Positions 21,795 through 33,036 are shown, counted from the first letter of the stretch. The stretch: 64,000 bases of DNA from Aureobasidium sp. EXF-3400 (GCA_024195585.1 SWBL01000238.1:17722-81721); one strand, 5' to 3'. Notes: a model not told the origin generated them from the sequence alone. Program-made: numbers and translations.

Positions 21795-23566
21795 TCATGA
21801 CTGATTGAGAACGCTGTCCACAAGACCAACAATCTCTGCCAATGCTTCATCCTCCTGTTTCATTCCAACAACTTGAACAGACAATGGCGCATCCTTGTAG
21901 GTCTCAGGAGAATCATCTGGCAGGCAGTATTAGTGGAAAGTTTTGTGAGAACTGCGCGCGACCACTCACATAGCTTGTAATGTTTCAAATCTTGTTCGCC
22001 ATACAACGCCGAGTCTTCGCCATCAGCAACATCGGATTCACGAACCCTGCCAGTAGGGATGATAGTTGCAGGATAGTCGAGGAAGTTCCAGAGCATTGTG
22101 TAGTTGATGGGACCCCACTCATCGAAGCGTGTCGCTGTCTGAGGGGCTCCAGGTAATATGATGGCATCCAGTTCATTCTCGAACCAGAACTCGTGATAGG
22201 CGGCCTGTAGCTTACGTCTGCCCGCAGTCAAGTCCATATAACCTTGCAAACTACTTTTGGGAATAGCGGCGAGGTTGACTCTCTTGACAGACTCAACTTC
22301 TGGCTCTTTGCCTTCTTTGATGAGGTTCTGAACAAACTGTGGAGGACATGTATTAGGTTTAGTTTCAACAAGGGTGAATCTTGCTTACCTCGCAACCATC
22401 AACCGCAAACATGCCGTATGTTATACCAACTGCGGCAGGAACATGAGGCAGTCTCAACTCCACAAGGTCCAGCCCAGCACCTCGGAGCTTCTGTGCTGCC
22501 TCTCGGATAGCACGGCGCACGGGTGGGAAAGGTGTGTAGATGCCATCATCAAGGACAAGACCTATGCGTGGTTTGCGACTGCTCTGGTGGCCCTGCCAGC
22601 GAAGATGCAAACACGATGTGTCATAACGCCATGCTTGAGCGCTCATGATTGTCTTCATGAAGAAAGCGCAGGCTCTTGATGATGTCGCCATTGGACCAGC
22701 CACGACTTCAATGCCGGGCATACCAGGATCTTCTGGTGACTGCTGGCCGTCAAACGGTACGATACCAGAACTGGGACGGGCACCGTAAATACCGTTGCAG
22801 ATGCTGGGAATGCGGATACTGCCTGCAATATCGGTGCCAATTCCAAGTACACTGCCTCTCATCGCAATAAGAGAGCCCTCACCTCCTGAAGAGCCGCCTG
22901 CGGTCAACTTCAGGTTAGAAGGGTTGAGTGTTCGCCCAAAGACGTTGTTGTCCGAGTCTGCCGTCATCATAGTTTGTGGTACGTTGGTCTTGCAGTATAG
23001 CACAGCACCCAAATCCAGAAGTAGTTTAGGGAGAGCTGAGTATTCGGTGGCTGGCTTATTTGCAAAGTAGGTCATGCCAATTGTTGAGTCGAAACCTGGG
23101 ACGTTGAAGGAATCTTTTAGCGATATCGGAAGCCCATGTAGAGGTTTCCAAGGTGCTGAAGGGTCGCCAACGCGCTCCTGATCGAGCTGACGAGCTCTTT
23201 CGATCGCTTCCTCGAAGAAGATCTCTGTGAGGCAGTTTGTCTGGGAAGTAGTCAGCTATGTATGTGGACAGAAGGCCCACATGAGTTTACCAACTGCTGT
23301 GCGATGGCAGCACGCTTGCAGAAGGCTACAGTAACCTCCTCTGCAGTGAATTCTTGCTGGCGTATCTTTTCGACGAGGTCGACGGCATCATTATCCTCGG
23401 TGATACTGATTTCTCGTTCGTTGAGGATGCCACAGGTTTTGGGTATTTGAAGGACGTTGTTTCCGAGTGATAGCTTTTTCGAAATCTTCCACTCGTCTCT
23501 GATGAGTCGGTCTCTCTGTTCACACTTGGCACGAGAGATGTCGATGTATGTCTTGTCCCCAGCCAT
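21795..23566 (-). CDS. Amidase, acetamidase (AmdS)-like
   Basis: Four exons (23566-23291, 23240-22389, 22336-21970, 21916-21795) give 538 residues. It is an amidase-signature hydrolase that would split a carboxamide to acid and ammonia. The catalytic triad is visible: Lys134 in GLPISLKDSF, cis-Ser209 in AGGSSGGEG and nucleophile Ser233 in GTDIAGSIRIP. The N-terminal layout (DEWKI..., AFCKRAAIAQQLTNC) follows Aspergillus acetamidase closely. The first intron splits the gene exactly between QQL and TNC. No signal peptide, so probably cytosolic. It is divergent from the MFS transporter and may hydrolyse an amide that the transporter imports (inference). A TATA-like ATATAAG lies about 85 nt upstream (23651-23656). 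Confidence 0.93.
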
Positions 23567-24546
23567 GATATCTTTTGTAATGATGTATGACGGTACAAGA
23601 ACTAGAGGAAGGAGGGGGGTACAGAAGCGTAGAACTAGCGAGTTCTGGCCTTATATTGAGAACTAAACATGCCTGGAGACATTCGCTATCCGTCGACAGC
23701 GGATCTCCTCCGCTCCGGCAATTGCGAGTTGTGATTCAGACATTCCCGTATCTCGTTGGACGTGAGGGGTTATCTATCGCGTGACGAAAGGCGCTATTTC
23801 CTCATAGAGACGTCCGCCAGTATATCCATCATTTGGCGAAGACAAGGGACGAAAGTTTATCAGTTGCAGGTGTCAAACACAGCGCGGGGTTTGCTGATCG
23901 CGAAAGCTAAGGAGGGGGTCACAAATTCGTCGCTCCGACGTCCCTTTGGAGAACAACATTGTAAGCGACGGCGATGCATAACTACCGCAACACTTGACTG
24001 CTAAGCGAGGATAACAGTGAAGACGAAAGAAGACCAAGATTATTGGCCTCGAATCTCGCAAGCATCGTGTAGCAGGCAGCTTTCCTACCAAAGACTTTAG
24101 CAGTGTTGCAGGGAAGGTAGCAGACCATGCTAAAATCTTGGCAGTCAACAGTCCTCCTTAGTTATCACACTAAAGAGCGGTCTTTCCCAATCAGGCAGTC
24201 GTAGCCGTTGGTGTCCACGCATCTTATCTGGCTCGGCCTTCGAGTTCGACAAGCCACCTTGTGCATCTTTGAGATACTGCCACACCTTGACAGGATGCAG
24301 TATCAATCAGCTGCGGCGAACGACCGCCATCGGCGGAACTCTCATCCTCATTGATAGCGGCCGCTGATCCTGAACTTGATACTCTATACTCCATCAATCC
24401 TTGGACTCTTGAATTGGGCCATACATAAGGCCACTCGATTCTCTTCACAAATCATCGAGTCTCAGAGTCATAACTTCGTTCACTTGTATCTTCACACTCA
24501 TACTGACCCTCATCTGCGCTCTCGATCTCCACACCCCTTTCTTCTT
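23567..24546. promoter_or_regulatory. Divergent promoter, amidase (-) / MFS transporter (+)
   Basis: This 980-nt region has two sites with inverted CGG half-sites seven bases apart. One is AGCGGATCTCCTCCGCT (23698-23714; perfect six-base arms), about 130 nt from the amidase start. The other is CGGCGAACGACCG (24314-24326), about 220 nt from the transporter start. Equal spacing suggests one Zn2Cys6 dimer could bind both. No gene was found within the region. Confidence 0.45.
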
Positions 24547-26277
24547 ATGGAGTCTGTTCGACAAGACATTCCAGACTACAATGTCGTACCTGGCACAGTA
24601 TACCTGGTGCAAGGTGCACACCAGAATGGCTTCTCCTCCAAGGATATCATCTTGATGCCTACTCCTTCGAATGACCCTCGAGATCCTCTTCGTTGGTCGA
24701 AATGGCGAAAGTCATATCACCTCTTCCTCTTGGTGTAAGCGGCTTCCGCGAGCTGAGCTGATGACACATCAACTAACGACCGACCAGATTCTATAGCGCG
24801 ACCCTGGGAGCCATCACCAACGGTGACTCTGTTGTGTACCTCAATCTGTTGCAGATCTACCACACTGGCATCAACCAATTGAACTATGCAGGCGCCGTCA
24901 TGTTGCTGCTACTTGGAGTCGGGAATGTCTTCTTCGTGCCTTTGTCGAACAGTATGTGTTTGCCATGCTTTGTAAAACGAGCCTGATACTGACATCCATG
25001 CAGAGTTCGGTCGACGGTCCGTATATATCTGGACGCTCCTCCTGGTCTTCGTGTCCGAGATCTGGATGGCGGTCTCAAAATCGTACGGCGAGTACTGGGC
25101 AGTCAACATACTCAGAGGACTTGGATCCGCTCCGTTCGAGGCATTGCCCGCCATCTCGATTGCAGACATCTACTTCGCTCATGAGCGTGGTGGCAAGCTG
25201 GGTGCATATGTCTTCGGCCTGGCTTTCGGAAGCTTTGTCGGCCCGGTGTGCGGTGGCTACATGGTCGTAGGACAAGGCGTAAGATGGCAGTACTGGTGGG
25301 GTGTAATCATAATGGGCTTCTTGCTTGTGCTGTTCTTCTTCACTTTGGAAGAGACTCACTTCATCCGGCCTTTGGATTCGCATGACGAAGCTCTGGTTAG
25401 CACCACCGACATGCCCGAGCTTGACAAGAAGTTGACAAACAAGTCTATGGCCAAAGAAGCTGATAGCCAGAGCACACACCAACATGCAGAAGCCATCATC
25501 GGAGAAGTCTTCGATGCCGAAGGATTCAAGGTCCAATACAGTCTGTGGAAGACATATCCCACTACTTGGAAAGCTGTCTTCACCGAGTGGTGGTTGCCGC
25601 TGAAATGCTGCAGCCTTCCAGCAGTCATCTGGTGTGGCATCAACTACGGCACATGCGTCAGCTGGCTGGCGGTCATGGGCACAACCGTCGCCTTGATATT
25701 CGCGCCCCCACCCTACCTGTTCTCGAATAGTGCCATAGGACTGGTGTGGTTCGCACCACTCATCGGATCTCTGATCGGCGCCTACTTCTCCGGTCCGTTG
25801 AACGATCGACTCACAGTATACCTCAGCAACCGCAATCGAGGTTGGAGAGAACCAGAATACCGTCTGTGGGCCTTCATCCCAAGTGCATTCATCATGCCAG
25901 GAGGCTTGATAATGTATGGCGCCACTGCCGCCCACGGCCTGCATTGGATCGCTCCTGTCGTCGGTATGGGTCTTGTCGGATTCGGCCTCAGTGTTGGTGG
26001 CACGGTAACCATGAGTTACATCCTCGACTCATACAAAGAGATTGACACCCAGGTCGTGACCACCATCATTCTCATCAGGAACATCATCGGTTTCGGCATA
26101 TCCTTCGGCATCCAGTCATGGATCCAAGGCATGGGTCTGCAGAATACTTTTGTGTTTGTGGGTTGCTTGAGTTTTGCTGTCACCATGTTCGCTGTCTTCT
26201 TCATCGTGTTTGGAAAGAAGATGCGAAAGTGGACTACGTCGCGATACCAGCATCTGATCAAGACCAAGACGATGTAG
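24547..26277 (+). CDS. MFS transporter (DHA1-type)
   Basis: Exons 24547-24734, 24788-24951 and 25004-26277 join over 53- and 52-nt introns to 541 residues. Hydrophobic segments fit a 12-helix major facilitator with a hydrophilic loop in the middle (about residues 245-295). The pre-helix segment DPRDPLRWSKWRKSYHL and the loop 2-3 motif KFGRRSVYIW are typical of fungal drug:proton antiporter-like transporters. The second half includes FSGPLNDRLTVYLSNRNRG. It would sit in the plasma membrane and move a small organic solute by proton coupling; the substrate is unknown. The gene pairs divergently with the amidase and ends the putative cluster. Confidence 0.92.
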
Positions 26278-26441
26278 GGTGTAGGGTGGAGAGGTCGTTT
26301 TTTGCAGCGGTCGATGGGACTCACGGGTACTGGCTGGCTTGAGCAATGTGAGAAAGCTGTTCGTGTATGTAAATATCGGAATGATGTGTTATGACCTTTT
26401 CTTCAAAAGCATCACACGGTCGCGTCGTCGCGAGCGTCGTC

Positions 26442-26499
26442 GACGAGGCGCCGTAAGTACGCGGCGTATCAGTGCCAAGTTCCACACTTCCCAACTTCT
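26442..26499 (+). repeat. Left terminal inverted repeat
   Basis: Pairs with 26932-26989 on the opposite strand. The longest uninterrupted match is AAGTACGCGGCGTATCAGTG (20 bp); the other differences are scattered substitutions plus a 2-nt indel just past the inner end. Confidence 0.7.
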
Positions 26500-26931
26500 C
26501 AGCGTTGGAACCTTAAAGACAACTGCGCTTAACTGAGCTACTACTCGCACTTATGCGGCACTGTCCCATATAAAATGATAGATCTGAGAAATGGCTTCAA
26601 ATTAAGCCGTCACACATGGGAATGCGATCGTTGATTGTTGCGTAATCAAGCATGGAAATTGATGAAATTATCGATGGATGGTCGCGAAGCCGCGGATTTT
26701 GTGGAGGTGATGTCTACGTCAAAAAAACCCCAAGTCAATTTAGCGACCCTGTCTCTCATCCGTAAGCCTCGAAACATCACCTAATGCGCGGACTAGTTAT
26801 GGGCTATAACCACGCTGAATTGATACAAGCGTATACAAATCCATAGAATGAATGACTGGCTTTAATTTCAGCTACTACTCATTCAAATGCGACAGTTTTT
26901 AGCCGCATAATTAAGCATGATAAATTGGTGC

Positions 26932-26989
26932 TGAAGTTGGGAAGCGTGGAAATCCGCACTGATACGCCGCGTACTTGTGGCGCCTCGTC
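26932..26989 (-). repeat. Right terminal inverted repeat
   Basis: Inverted copy of 26442-26499, ending GGCGCCTCGTC on the plus strand. Confidence 0.7.
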
Positions 26990-27640
26990 TCGTCCCGGCC
27001 TGGAGCTGTCAAGTCACATCTTGCTTCGCTACAACATACCTGCAAGACATCTAGAGGCACGAGACAAAATCGATCGAAGAGACACAGGAAGGAATCATCG
27101 TCGTGGAGAATGAGTGCTGAGATCACGACAGACGAAGTCCCTCCCGAGCTCAGCTGCCGGCTTCGCGACGGAAGAATTCTGTGGTGTGACAATCTCACAT
27201 CACCTCACGCATCACCAGCTTCCTCGATCGCAGGAAACTCGTGACACAAAATATTTACCGCGCGGCTGTATTCTTTCCGAGGACTTCCATAGTATCTATT
27301 CGGGTCATGCGAACTCGTGTTCATCGATCTAGCTACAATGATATAGCTACCTAACAGAACATCGGCTTGAAACGGCAAGAATGAATCCTACGACGGCGTG
27401 ATGACCAGACACTTGTAGTCTCGTGGCCTTGAGCAACCCTATGTTGTATACCCAGAAGGGAAACTTGGTTCGAACGAAAAGCGACATGGAGGCGTGGAAG
27501 CAATATATAGTGTGTCTGAGTATTAAGCTTGCCGTTTCGTTCTCTCCAGCATAAAGACTACACACCTCAGACCCTTTAAAAACTGTTACCTGTCTCCATA
27601 TCAATCTATCCATATCGATTGTTCAACCTGCGACGAAGAA

Positions 27641-27991
27641 ATGCTCTCACAACGCACACTCTTCCGCGCCTCACGAGTAGCCAGAGCAACATCAACTCGC
27701 TGTATCCACTCGACGCCCAGAGTCCTCCAAGCAGCAGCTAGAGAAGAACATGCAGCTCACACAGCCACTCAACGAGTTCGATACTGGATGAAATCTTTGC
27801 CTATCGAGACATATCCATTGTGTAAGTCCTGCCTTCGTACCTATAGATGACTACGGTCTGATCTGGTGATAGTCGTGGTTATGGGATTCTCACTTAGTTT
27901 TGGCATTTATTCGTTTGTTAGGCCGGCGTTGCAGGATCCTACGTTGAGGTTGAAGAGGAGTATTGCTCGCGCTGCTGGAGCCAGTCATTGA
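27641..27991 (+). CDS. Small mitochondrial membrane protein, MLRQ/B12D-like
   Basis: Exons 27641-27821 and 27873-27991 (51-nt intron) give 99 residues. The first 40 are rich in Arg, Ser, Ala and Thr without acids (LFRASRVARATSTRCIHSTP), a clear mitochondrial presequence with a likely cleavage near RCIHST. One transmembrane segment follows (YPLFVVMGFSLSFGIYSFVR). The arrangement PIETYPL + helix + short basic tail (DPTLRLKRS) resembles the MLRQ/B12D family of respiratory-chain accessory subunits. That assignment rests on a short match and is moderate; a generic inner-membrane protein is the alternative. Confidence 0.65.
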
Positions 27992-28216
27992 AAGGAGGTC
28001 TTTGAGCAGGGTCCTCGTGTCGGGTCTCTTCCTTGTATCCTCTAGCGTGGCGTTTGTCCCCTTCTAGAGTAGCCAGTAATCCAAGTCTGCTTTTGTTCCT
28101 TCAACTTGAAGATCCATAATGACTGTCTGCCCGTGTTTCGTCTCCGAGAATCTTGGGGACCGGACGAACATTGCGAGCCTGTCCTTGTGTCTCCTCGATG
28201 TAGACCGAAGATGTGC

Positions 28217-28762
28217 TCACAATCTTGTAGGACTAAGCGGCCTGTTGAATCCACCAACACGGTTCATGTACTGTCTGTACTCGGTCTTCTTATCCTTCCT
28301 CACACCATATAGCTTGTCATTTCCAGGCACTTTCGTATTCTTGGTGCTCTTGAAACCACTGAAACCCATCAATCTCTTCATCGCAGCCTCCTCATCCTCA
28401 TCGGGATCGATTGCCGCGGGAGCCTGTTCAGGCTTACCATTGCGGGGCTGACGTGTGTTGGGTGCGTTTGCGCCTGCACCACGAGGAGCGCGCGGAGGAG
28501 AGCGTTGGCGTGCAGAGTTGTTGTGAGAGGGGCGAGCGGGTGAACGTGAGCGGGTTGGTCTGCTGTCACGGTCGGAGGTTCTGTGAGAGGTGTTGGCGCC
28601 GCCTCGGCCGCCGCCGCGGGAGGAGTGAGGAGCGCGGTCGCGTGAGGTACTACGATCACGGCGTGGCGGTCGAGTGTCGCGTGTGTCTCTTGGGTTGTGG
28701 TCGCGACGGTCTGAGTATGGGCGGCGGTCGCTTGCGCGTGGACTTTGGTCGCGAGGCGCCAT
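28217..28762 (-). CDS. SNRNP27: U4/U6.U5 tri-snRNP 27 kDa protein
   Basis: An intronless 181-residue protein. The N-terminal 115 residues are an RS/RD-rich disordered region (DRRDHNPRDTRDTR, SRSPARPS). The conserved C-terminus has MKRLMGFSGFKSTKNTKVPG then KKTEYRQYMNRVGGFNRPLSP, the SNRNP27 core that lies near the U6 ACAGA region in the human pre-catalytic spliceosome. It acts in nuclear pre-mRNA splicing. The start at 28762 is the first ATG of the RS region. There is no fault in the conserved core. Confidence 0.93.
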   Translation of the reverse strand: MAPRDQSPRASDRRPYSDRRDHNPRDTRDTRPPRRDRSTSRDRAPHSSRGGGRGGANTSHRTSDRDSRPTRSRSPARPSHNNSARQRSPPRAPRGAGANAPNTRQPRNGKPEQAPAAIDPDEDEEAAMKRLMGFSGFKSTKNTKVPGNDKLYGVRKDKKTEYRQYMNRVGGFNRPLSPTRL

Positions 28763-29036
28763 TGTGCTTGTGCTTGTTGCAGAGGTTGTTGTGAGAGAGA
28801 GTGGGAAGGCGAGGGTTGGCAGATGGTTGTGTTGATAGTTTGCGATGACTGAGTAGCGGTGTGATGATTGTTGCGCAAAGTGCTTCGATTGTCGCAGATG
28901 AGTGAGTGTTGGTGCTTGATGTCACAAGAGCTTCAGAAATCTAGATCTACGACATGAAAGACAGGGTCACTCTCAGACTTGGTAATTGCAAGCAATCGGA
29001 TTTATGGCTTGATCAGCAAATCGATTATTGTTTACT

Positions 29037-30159
29037 CTAGATCTCGTCTTCTTCCTCATCGAAGTCGTCCTCCTCGCCCATATCGTACAAGATCCTGCCA
29101 CCTTCACCGCCTCCCTTCTGTGCATCAAAGTACGGTAACACAACACCCTCTCTATCCTGCCTCTGTCTATCCGTAAGACCCAACTCAAACGTAACATCCA
29201 TATCATCTCCAGTTTGCTCCTTCTCCTCGGCAGGTCTGCGATACAGAACATGATCTTCCAACAACATGACAGTTTCCTTGAATCTGTTTTTTACCTCAAC
29301 AGTATCCTGCTTTTGCGCTGAAGGATGAGGTAGGAAATACCACTCTCGCACACCACGTCCTGACTTGCGGCGATACTCCATTTCAAGCACTAAGCCGGCC
29401 GGTGAGTTACCACCAACGCCGAGAAGCACGCCTTCGGTTTCCTCGGCGAGACCAAAGACTGGTTCAGCGACACTGCGTTCGCGGGCTGCTTTTGCAGCAA
29501 GGATGTGGTTGAACGCGTGTGTGGTTAGGATGGTGGTAGCTAGATACTTGAGCACTGTGAGAGGTTGAGGTGTGTATGGTGATGCTGAGGTAATGCTTGG
29601 TGGGATAGGAATATCAGCATGGTAGATTGCAACCAGTGATACTGTAGGCGAGAGAAATGATGATAGAAGTCCTGGGAGGTTTGCTGCTGTTGCTGGATCC
29701 GAAGCTAGCGTGTTCAAGTTGTCGATGATCAATAGCTTGCCTGTTTGTTCTTGATTAGTCTCTGCTCGCCTCCATCATGGTGATCAGAAAACTTACGTTG
29801 TTGTGTCTGAGTTGCCTTTGCGATCAATGCACCAACTTCCTTCTGGGCCTGCTGCACACCGGTTTCCCACGCCTTGACAAAAACACCAACATCTTTTGGT
29901 TTCTTCAAAGTCTCGAAAGAAACGAAAATGACTTCGGTCTTCGCTGCCTACCAAGTCTATCAGTTCTGAAACCCGATGATAAGAACATCCGGAGGCTTAC
30001 CGTAGCTCGTCGGATGTACTCTTTGAGCACAGGCTTTCCAGATTGTTCCAAGTTATCCACAAGCAAAGTAAATGGCGACACATTCTCACGTTGCGATAGT
30101 AGTTTCGAAATGAGCAGCAAGTTGTGCGTACGGCGATGTTGTATCGTTGTCGGTGCCAT
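29037..30159 (-). CDS. ELP5: Elongator subunit Elp5
   Basis: Exons 30159-30001, 29947-29797 and 29740-29037 give 337 residues. The N-terminal RecA-like fold shows NLLLISKLLSQRENVSPFTLLVDNLEQSGKPVLKEYIRRA, then TEVIFVSFET and KLLIIDNLNTL strands, as in Elp4/5/6 proteins that lack a full Walker A. The C-terminus is acidic and ends EEDDFDEEEDEI, preceded by VTFELGLTDRQRQDREGVVLPYFDAQ, the usual Elp5 tail. Elp4-Elp5-Elp6 form a ring of Elongator, which modifies wobble uridines of tRNAs. The two introns are 53 and 56 nt. Confidence 0.9.
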
Positions 30160-30592
30160 ATTGAAGAGTTTTTATCGATCCAATTTATTGCTCGCGGACC
30201 AGTTCCAAACCAGATTTGACGCGACGCTATGTAGTTGTTGTTTTAAAAAATGGTCCAGATATGTCGGAGATCGGATGACTAGTATTCTTTTTGGTGCTCG
30301 AGAAAATGTCCGACAAATCGAGCTTGAATCTGGTTGCGACTTTGGTCTGTTCGCACGCGTTGCGAACACCATGCGTTCCCAACAGCTCTATATCTCCAAG
30401 GATAAAAGCGCATCAACACGATCGATCTGAAGCACAGGTATCGATTACCATCACCAAGAGAAAGACTAGAAGTTGGTGTTCGAGGTGTACATAGCAGGGT
30501 GAGTGAGTCATTGTTGTCATTTCTTGAGAGCCATATTTTCCCTTCCTGATCGTGGGTATCGTTCATCGTTATCATGTGATATCTTCCATCAC
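30160..30592. other. Intergenic region, no gene seen
   Basis: Elp5 promoter and 3' flank of the next minus-strand gene. Short frames only. Confidence 0.6.
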
Positions 30593-31025
30593 TTAGGTCT
30601 TCTTGAAATGCTCAGGATCATACTTTTGACCCCAGTGTTCCTCGCGCTCCTTCTCCTTCCAGCTATCATAAGTCCCAGCCATGCGCTCTCCACTGGCCTG
30701 CTTGGCCTCCCTCTGCCACTTTGCGGTATTGCGGCCGGCTGCGAGGTCCTGCTCCCACTCATAGATAAAGTGCTTGATGTACTTTGCATAGCTCGTCTTC
30801 AGAGGGTGGACATCTGGATTAGGGGCAGAGTTATCGCCCGTCGGGAGCATACGGTATAGCTCGAGTCTTGTTTCCAGGCTCAGCGACGACCAGGCCTCTT
30901 CTTTGGTGAGCAAAGTCTATGAGAGAGCTCAGTCGTCAAACCTGACTTATGATGAATGCCTTGCTTACGACGAGGTTGACCTTTGTGAGTCTTGAGTTGG
31001 CTTGAGTAATAAGGCGGTCTGACAT
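30593..31025 (-). CDS. Small ASXH/DEUBAD-like protein
   Basis: Exons 31025-30969 and 30916-30593 with a 52-nt intron give 126 residues. EEAWSSLSLETRLELYRMLP, then a helix with FIYEWEQDLAAGRNTAKWQREA and a basic segment ending EEHWGQKYDPE, follow the order of the fungal Asx-homology (DEUBAD) domain, which elsewhere activates or restrains deubiquitinases. Here almost the whole protein is this domain. The ATG at 31025 gives a 19-residue lead. A longer N-terminus read in another frame (up to 31147) cannot be joined convincingly. The family call is by pattern and moderate. Confidence 0.6.
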
Positions 31026-32229
31026 GATGTCAAGAGCTCTGCTGTGAAAGCGTTTGATGCGGATAATGAAAAGTTCGATTCGATCTCGCGCTTCTTCGGT
31101 AGCGGACGAGAATTGATTGAAGCAATTGCTTCAAACAGGGTGTTCACGGCGAGAACTTTTTTGTTGTATAGAATTTGGTCTGATGGGAGCGGTAAATGGG
31201 CGCCGAGGGAACAGTTCGATCTGTTGCGATTCGATTTTGTTGATCGACACCGAAGGTGATTTGAAGAAGGAAAGAGTGTTGGAGCGTTGGTGTTTAGAGA
31301 AGGAACAGTAGTGGTCCGTGCGTATGTGATAGAATAGCTACCTGGCCGCGACTGCTTCTTATTTTATCTATGGTCAAGTCGTGAAGCTGTTTGAAGAGGC
31401 TCAAGACCTCAAGTCTCACCAGGAAGTTGCCGCCAGATGCCTCGGTCGTCAATATCTCAAGATTGAACACCAATCTGAAGCCTCCATATCTGAGTGCTTA
31501 ATCTGGTAGGAAACAGGTCCAGATATGACTTGATTACCCACCATGTTCTACAACAAGAGCCACACATATAAAGTCTCAGCGAACCAGGTCTCAGTGATTT
31601 TGGTGACTATTTACCTACCCTCTGGACCAAGGCTGGCGAGAGCTTGCCCGGCTAACGATATTAGACGCGACTTGCGTGAGTGGCAACGGCACAGTACACC
31701 AGAATCTTGAATTCTGGTGTTAATGCTGTCTGGCATGAGACGGCCAGAGTGTCGATTCAGTTGAATGGTAGGTGATGAACCTAAGAGAGCCATGTCTTGT
31801 TCTCGAGGGAATCTGAGTGATGGCAGACGTTCACCGCCTTCGGGAGTCGGAGTTTGTTGACCCCTTGCCGGAAGTGGCATGTAGGGGTTGACAAGCTACA
31901 TCTTTGTGCTGAGCTAACTCATAATATTTTCAACCATAACATTTGTACCTCTCATATCGCGAGAGACCTTGTAACAAAGACCCTGCGACCCCAAAATTAC
32001 AGTCCAGATTGTGAGTGCACCTTCTTTGTCCAGCGGAAATTGGTATGACGCCATTGCGACTGCCTTGCAAGTGCCAGTCAACAGTTGTCAATTCAGAGTA
32101 AATATCTGGTCTCGCAATTCTGCATGTCCAGATTACATACGCAAGATACGACCGTACCAGATCTGCTGTTCTAGCACCTCAAGACTTGCAGCAGACAAGC
32201 TGATTCCCAGAATAAGAAGCAACTCCAGA
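31026..32229. other. 1.2-kb intergenic region with a 10-bp hairpin
   Basis: Promoters of the DEUBAD-like (-) and SEC22 (+) genes. A perfect inverted repeat ACACCAGAAT-N5-ATTCTGGTGT lies at 31696-31720. No supported ORF. Confidence 0.55.
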
Positions 32230-33036
32230 ATGCCCATCTACTCGACGCAGATCGTCCGCCTGGACGGTCTGATGCTGGCCGCATCCATCGAGAACTCCCC
32301 AGTGCGTGCAACCAAATTCATAACAACGAAGTAATACTCATGGCCTGTAGCACGATGACACCATCTCAAATCTCAAGAACCAACAACGAACGCTCGTTCG
32401 CAAGATGACCAACACCTCCGAACCACGAGCTGCCATCGAGTCGGGCGAGTACAAGCTTCAGTATGCGATCCACGCCCCTGTATTGATCTTCGGTCTCTGA
32501 CATGGATGTAACAGCTACTATCGTCATGAAGACCTCATCTTCTTCGCCATCACCGAGCGTTCTTTCCCCAAGGAGCTTGCTGCCATGTACCTTGACGACG
32601 TCTCGGCAGAATTCTTGAGTACTCACAGAGACACCGAATACCGCTCGCCCGGATTGCGCCCGTACGCTTTCAACGACTTCGACACATTCATGCAGCGCAC
32701 CAAAAAGTCATATGAGAACCCGAGAGCCTCCAACAACCTCGACAAGGTGCAAGCTCAACTGAAAGAGACGACTCAAATCATGTCCAAGAACCTCGAGGAC
32801 TTGCTCTACCGCGGTGACAGCCTGGATAGAATGGGTCAGATGAGTTCCGATCTGAGGGAGTCCAGCAAAAAGTACAAGCGTGCCGCTGTGAGAATCAACT
32901 GGGAGCTGCTCTTGAAGCAGGTACGTGAAGGATCCCAACACTCACGTTGGCCTCTGCTGACTGAACATAACAGTACGGTCCCTTTGCTGCTCTCGGCGCC
33001 ATCATCTTGTTCTTCATCATCTGGCGCTTCTGGTGA
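32230..33036 (+). CDS. SEC22: R-SNARE Sec22
   Basis: Exons 32230-32301, 32351-32460, 32515-32920 and 32974-33036 give 216 residues, the family length. Sec22 is a SNARE for ER-Golgi vesicle fusion. The N-terminal longin domain starts STQIVRLDGLMLAAS. The SNARE motif runs from about residue 130 (NLDKVQAQLKETTQIMSKNL, with the central layer Arg in LLYRGDSLDRMG). The C-terminal membrane anchor YGPFAALGAIILFFIIWRFW ends the protein. The last intron lies exactly before the anchor. All introns are 49-54 nt. No anomalies. Confidence 0.97.

Larger units (their letters stand above)
26442..26989. mobile_element. MITE-like element with ~58-bp terminal inverted repeats
   Basis: The left arm (26442-26499) begins GACGAGGCGCC and includes AAGTACGCGGCGTATCAGTG and CTTCCCAACTT. 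The reverse complement of 26932-26989 gives the same order with a few mismatches. Direct TCGTC pentamers abut both ends (26437-26441 and 26990-26994) and could be a target-site duplication, though TCGTC is also repeated in the left flank. The ~430-bp interior has no ORF of note. Total length of about 548 bp without a transposase suggests a non-autonomous DNA element. The interior also repeats AGCTACTACTC near both arms (about 26536 and 26870). Confidence 0.65.
26278..27640. other. Intergenic region containing an inverted-repeat element
   Basis: Separates the cluster from the mitochondrial protein gene. Apart from the MITE-like element (26442-26989), the flanks hold short frames only. The element interior is visibly more AT-rich than neighbouring genes. 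Confidence 0.55.

Noticed and set aside
25075..25944. 289-codon minus-strand frame
   Set aside because: Antisense of the MFS transporter's third exon; no family features.
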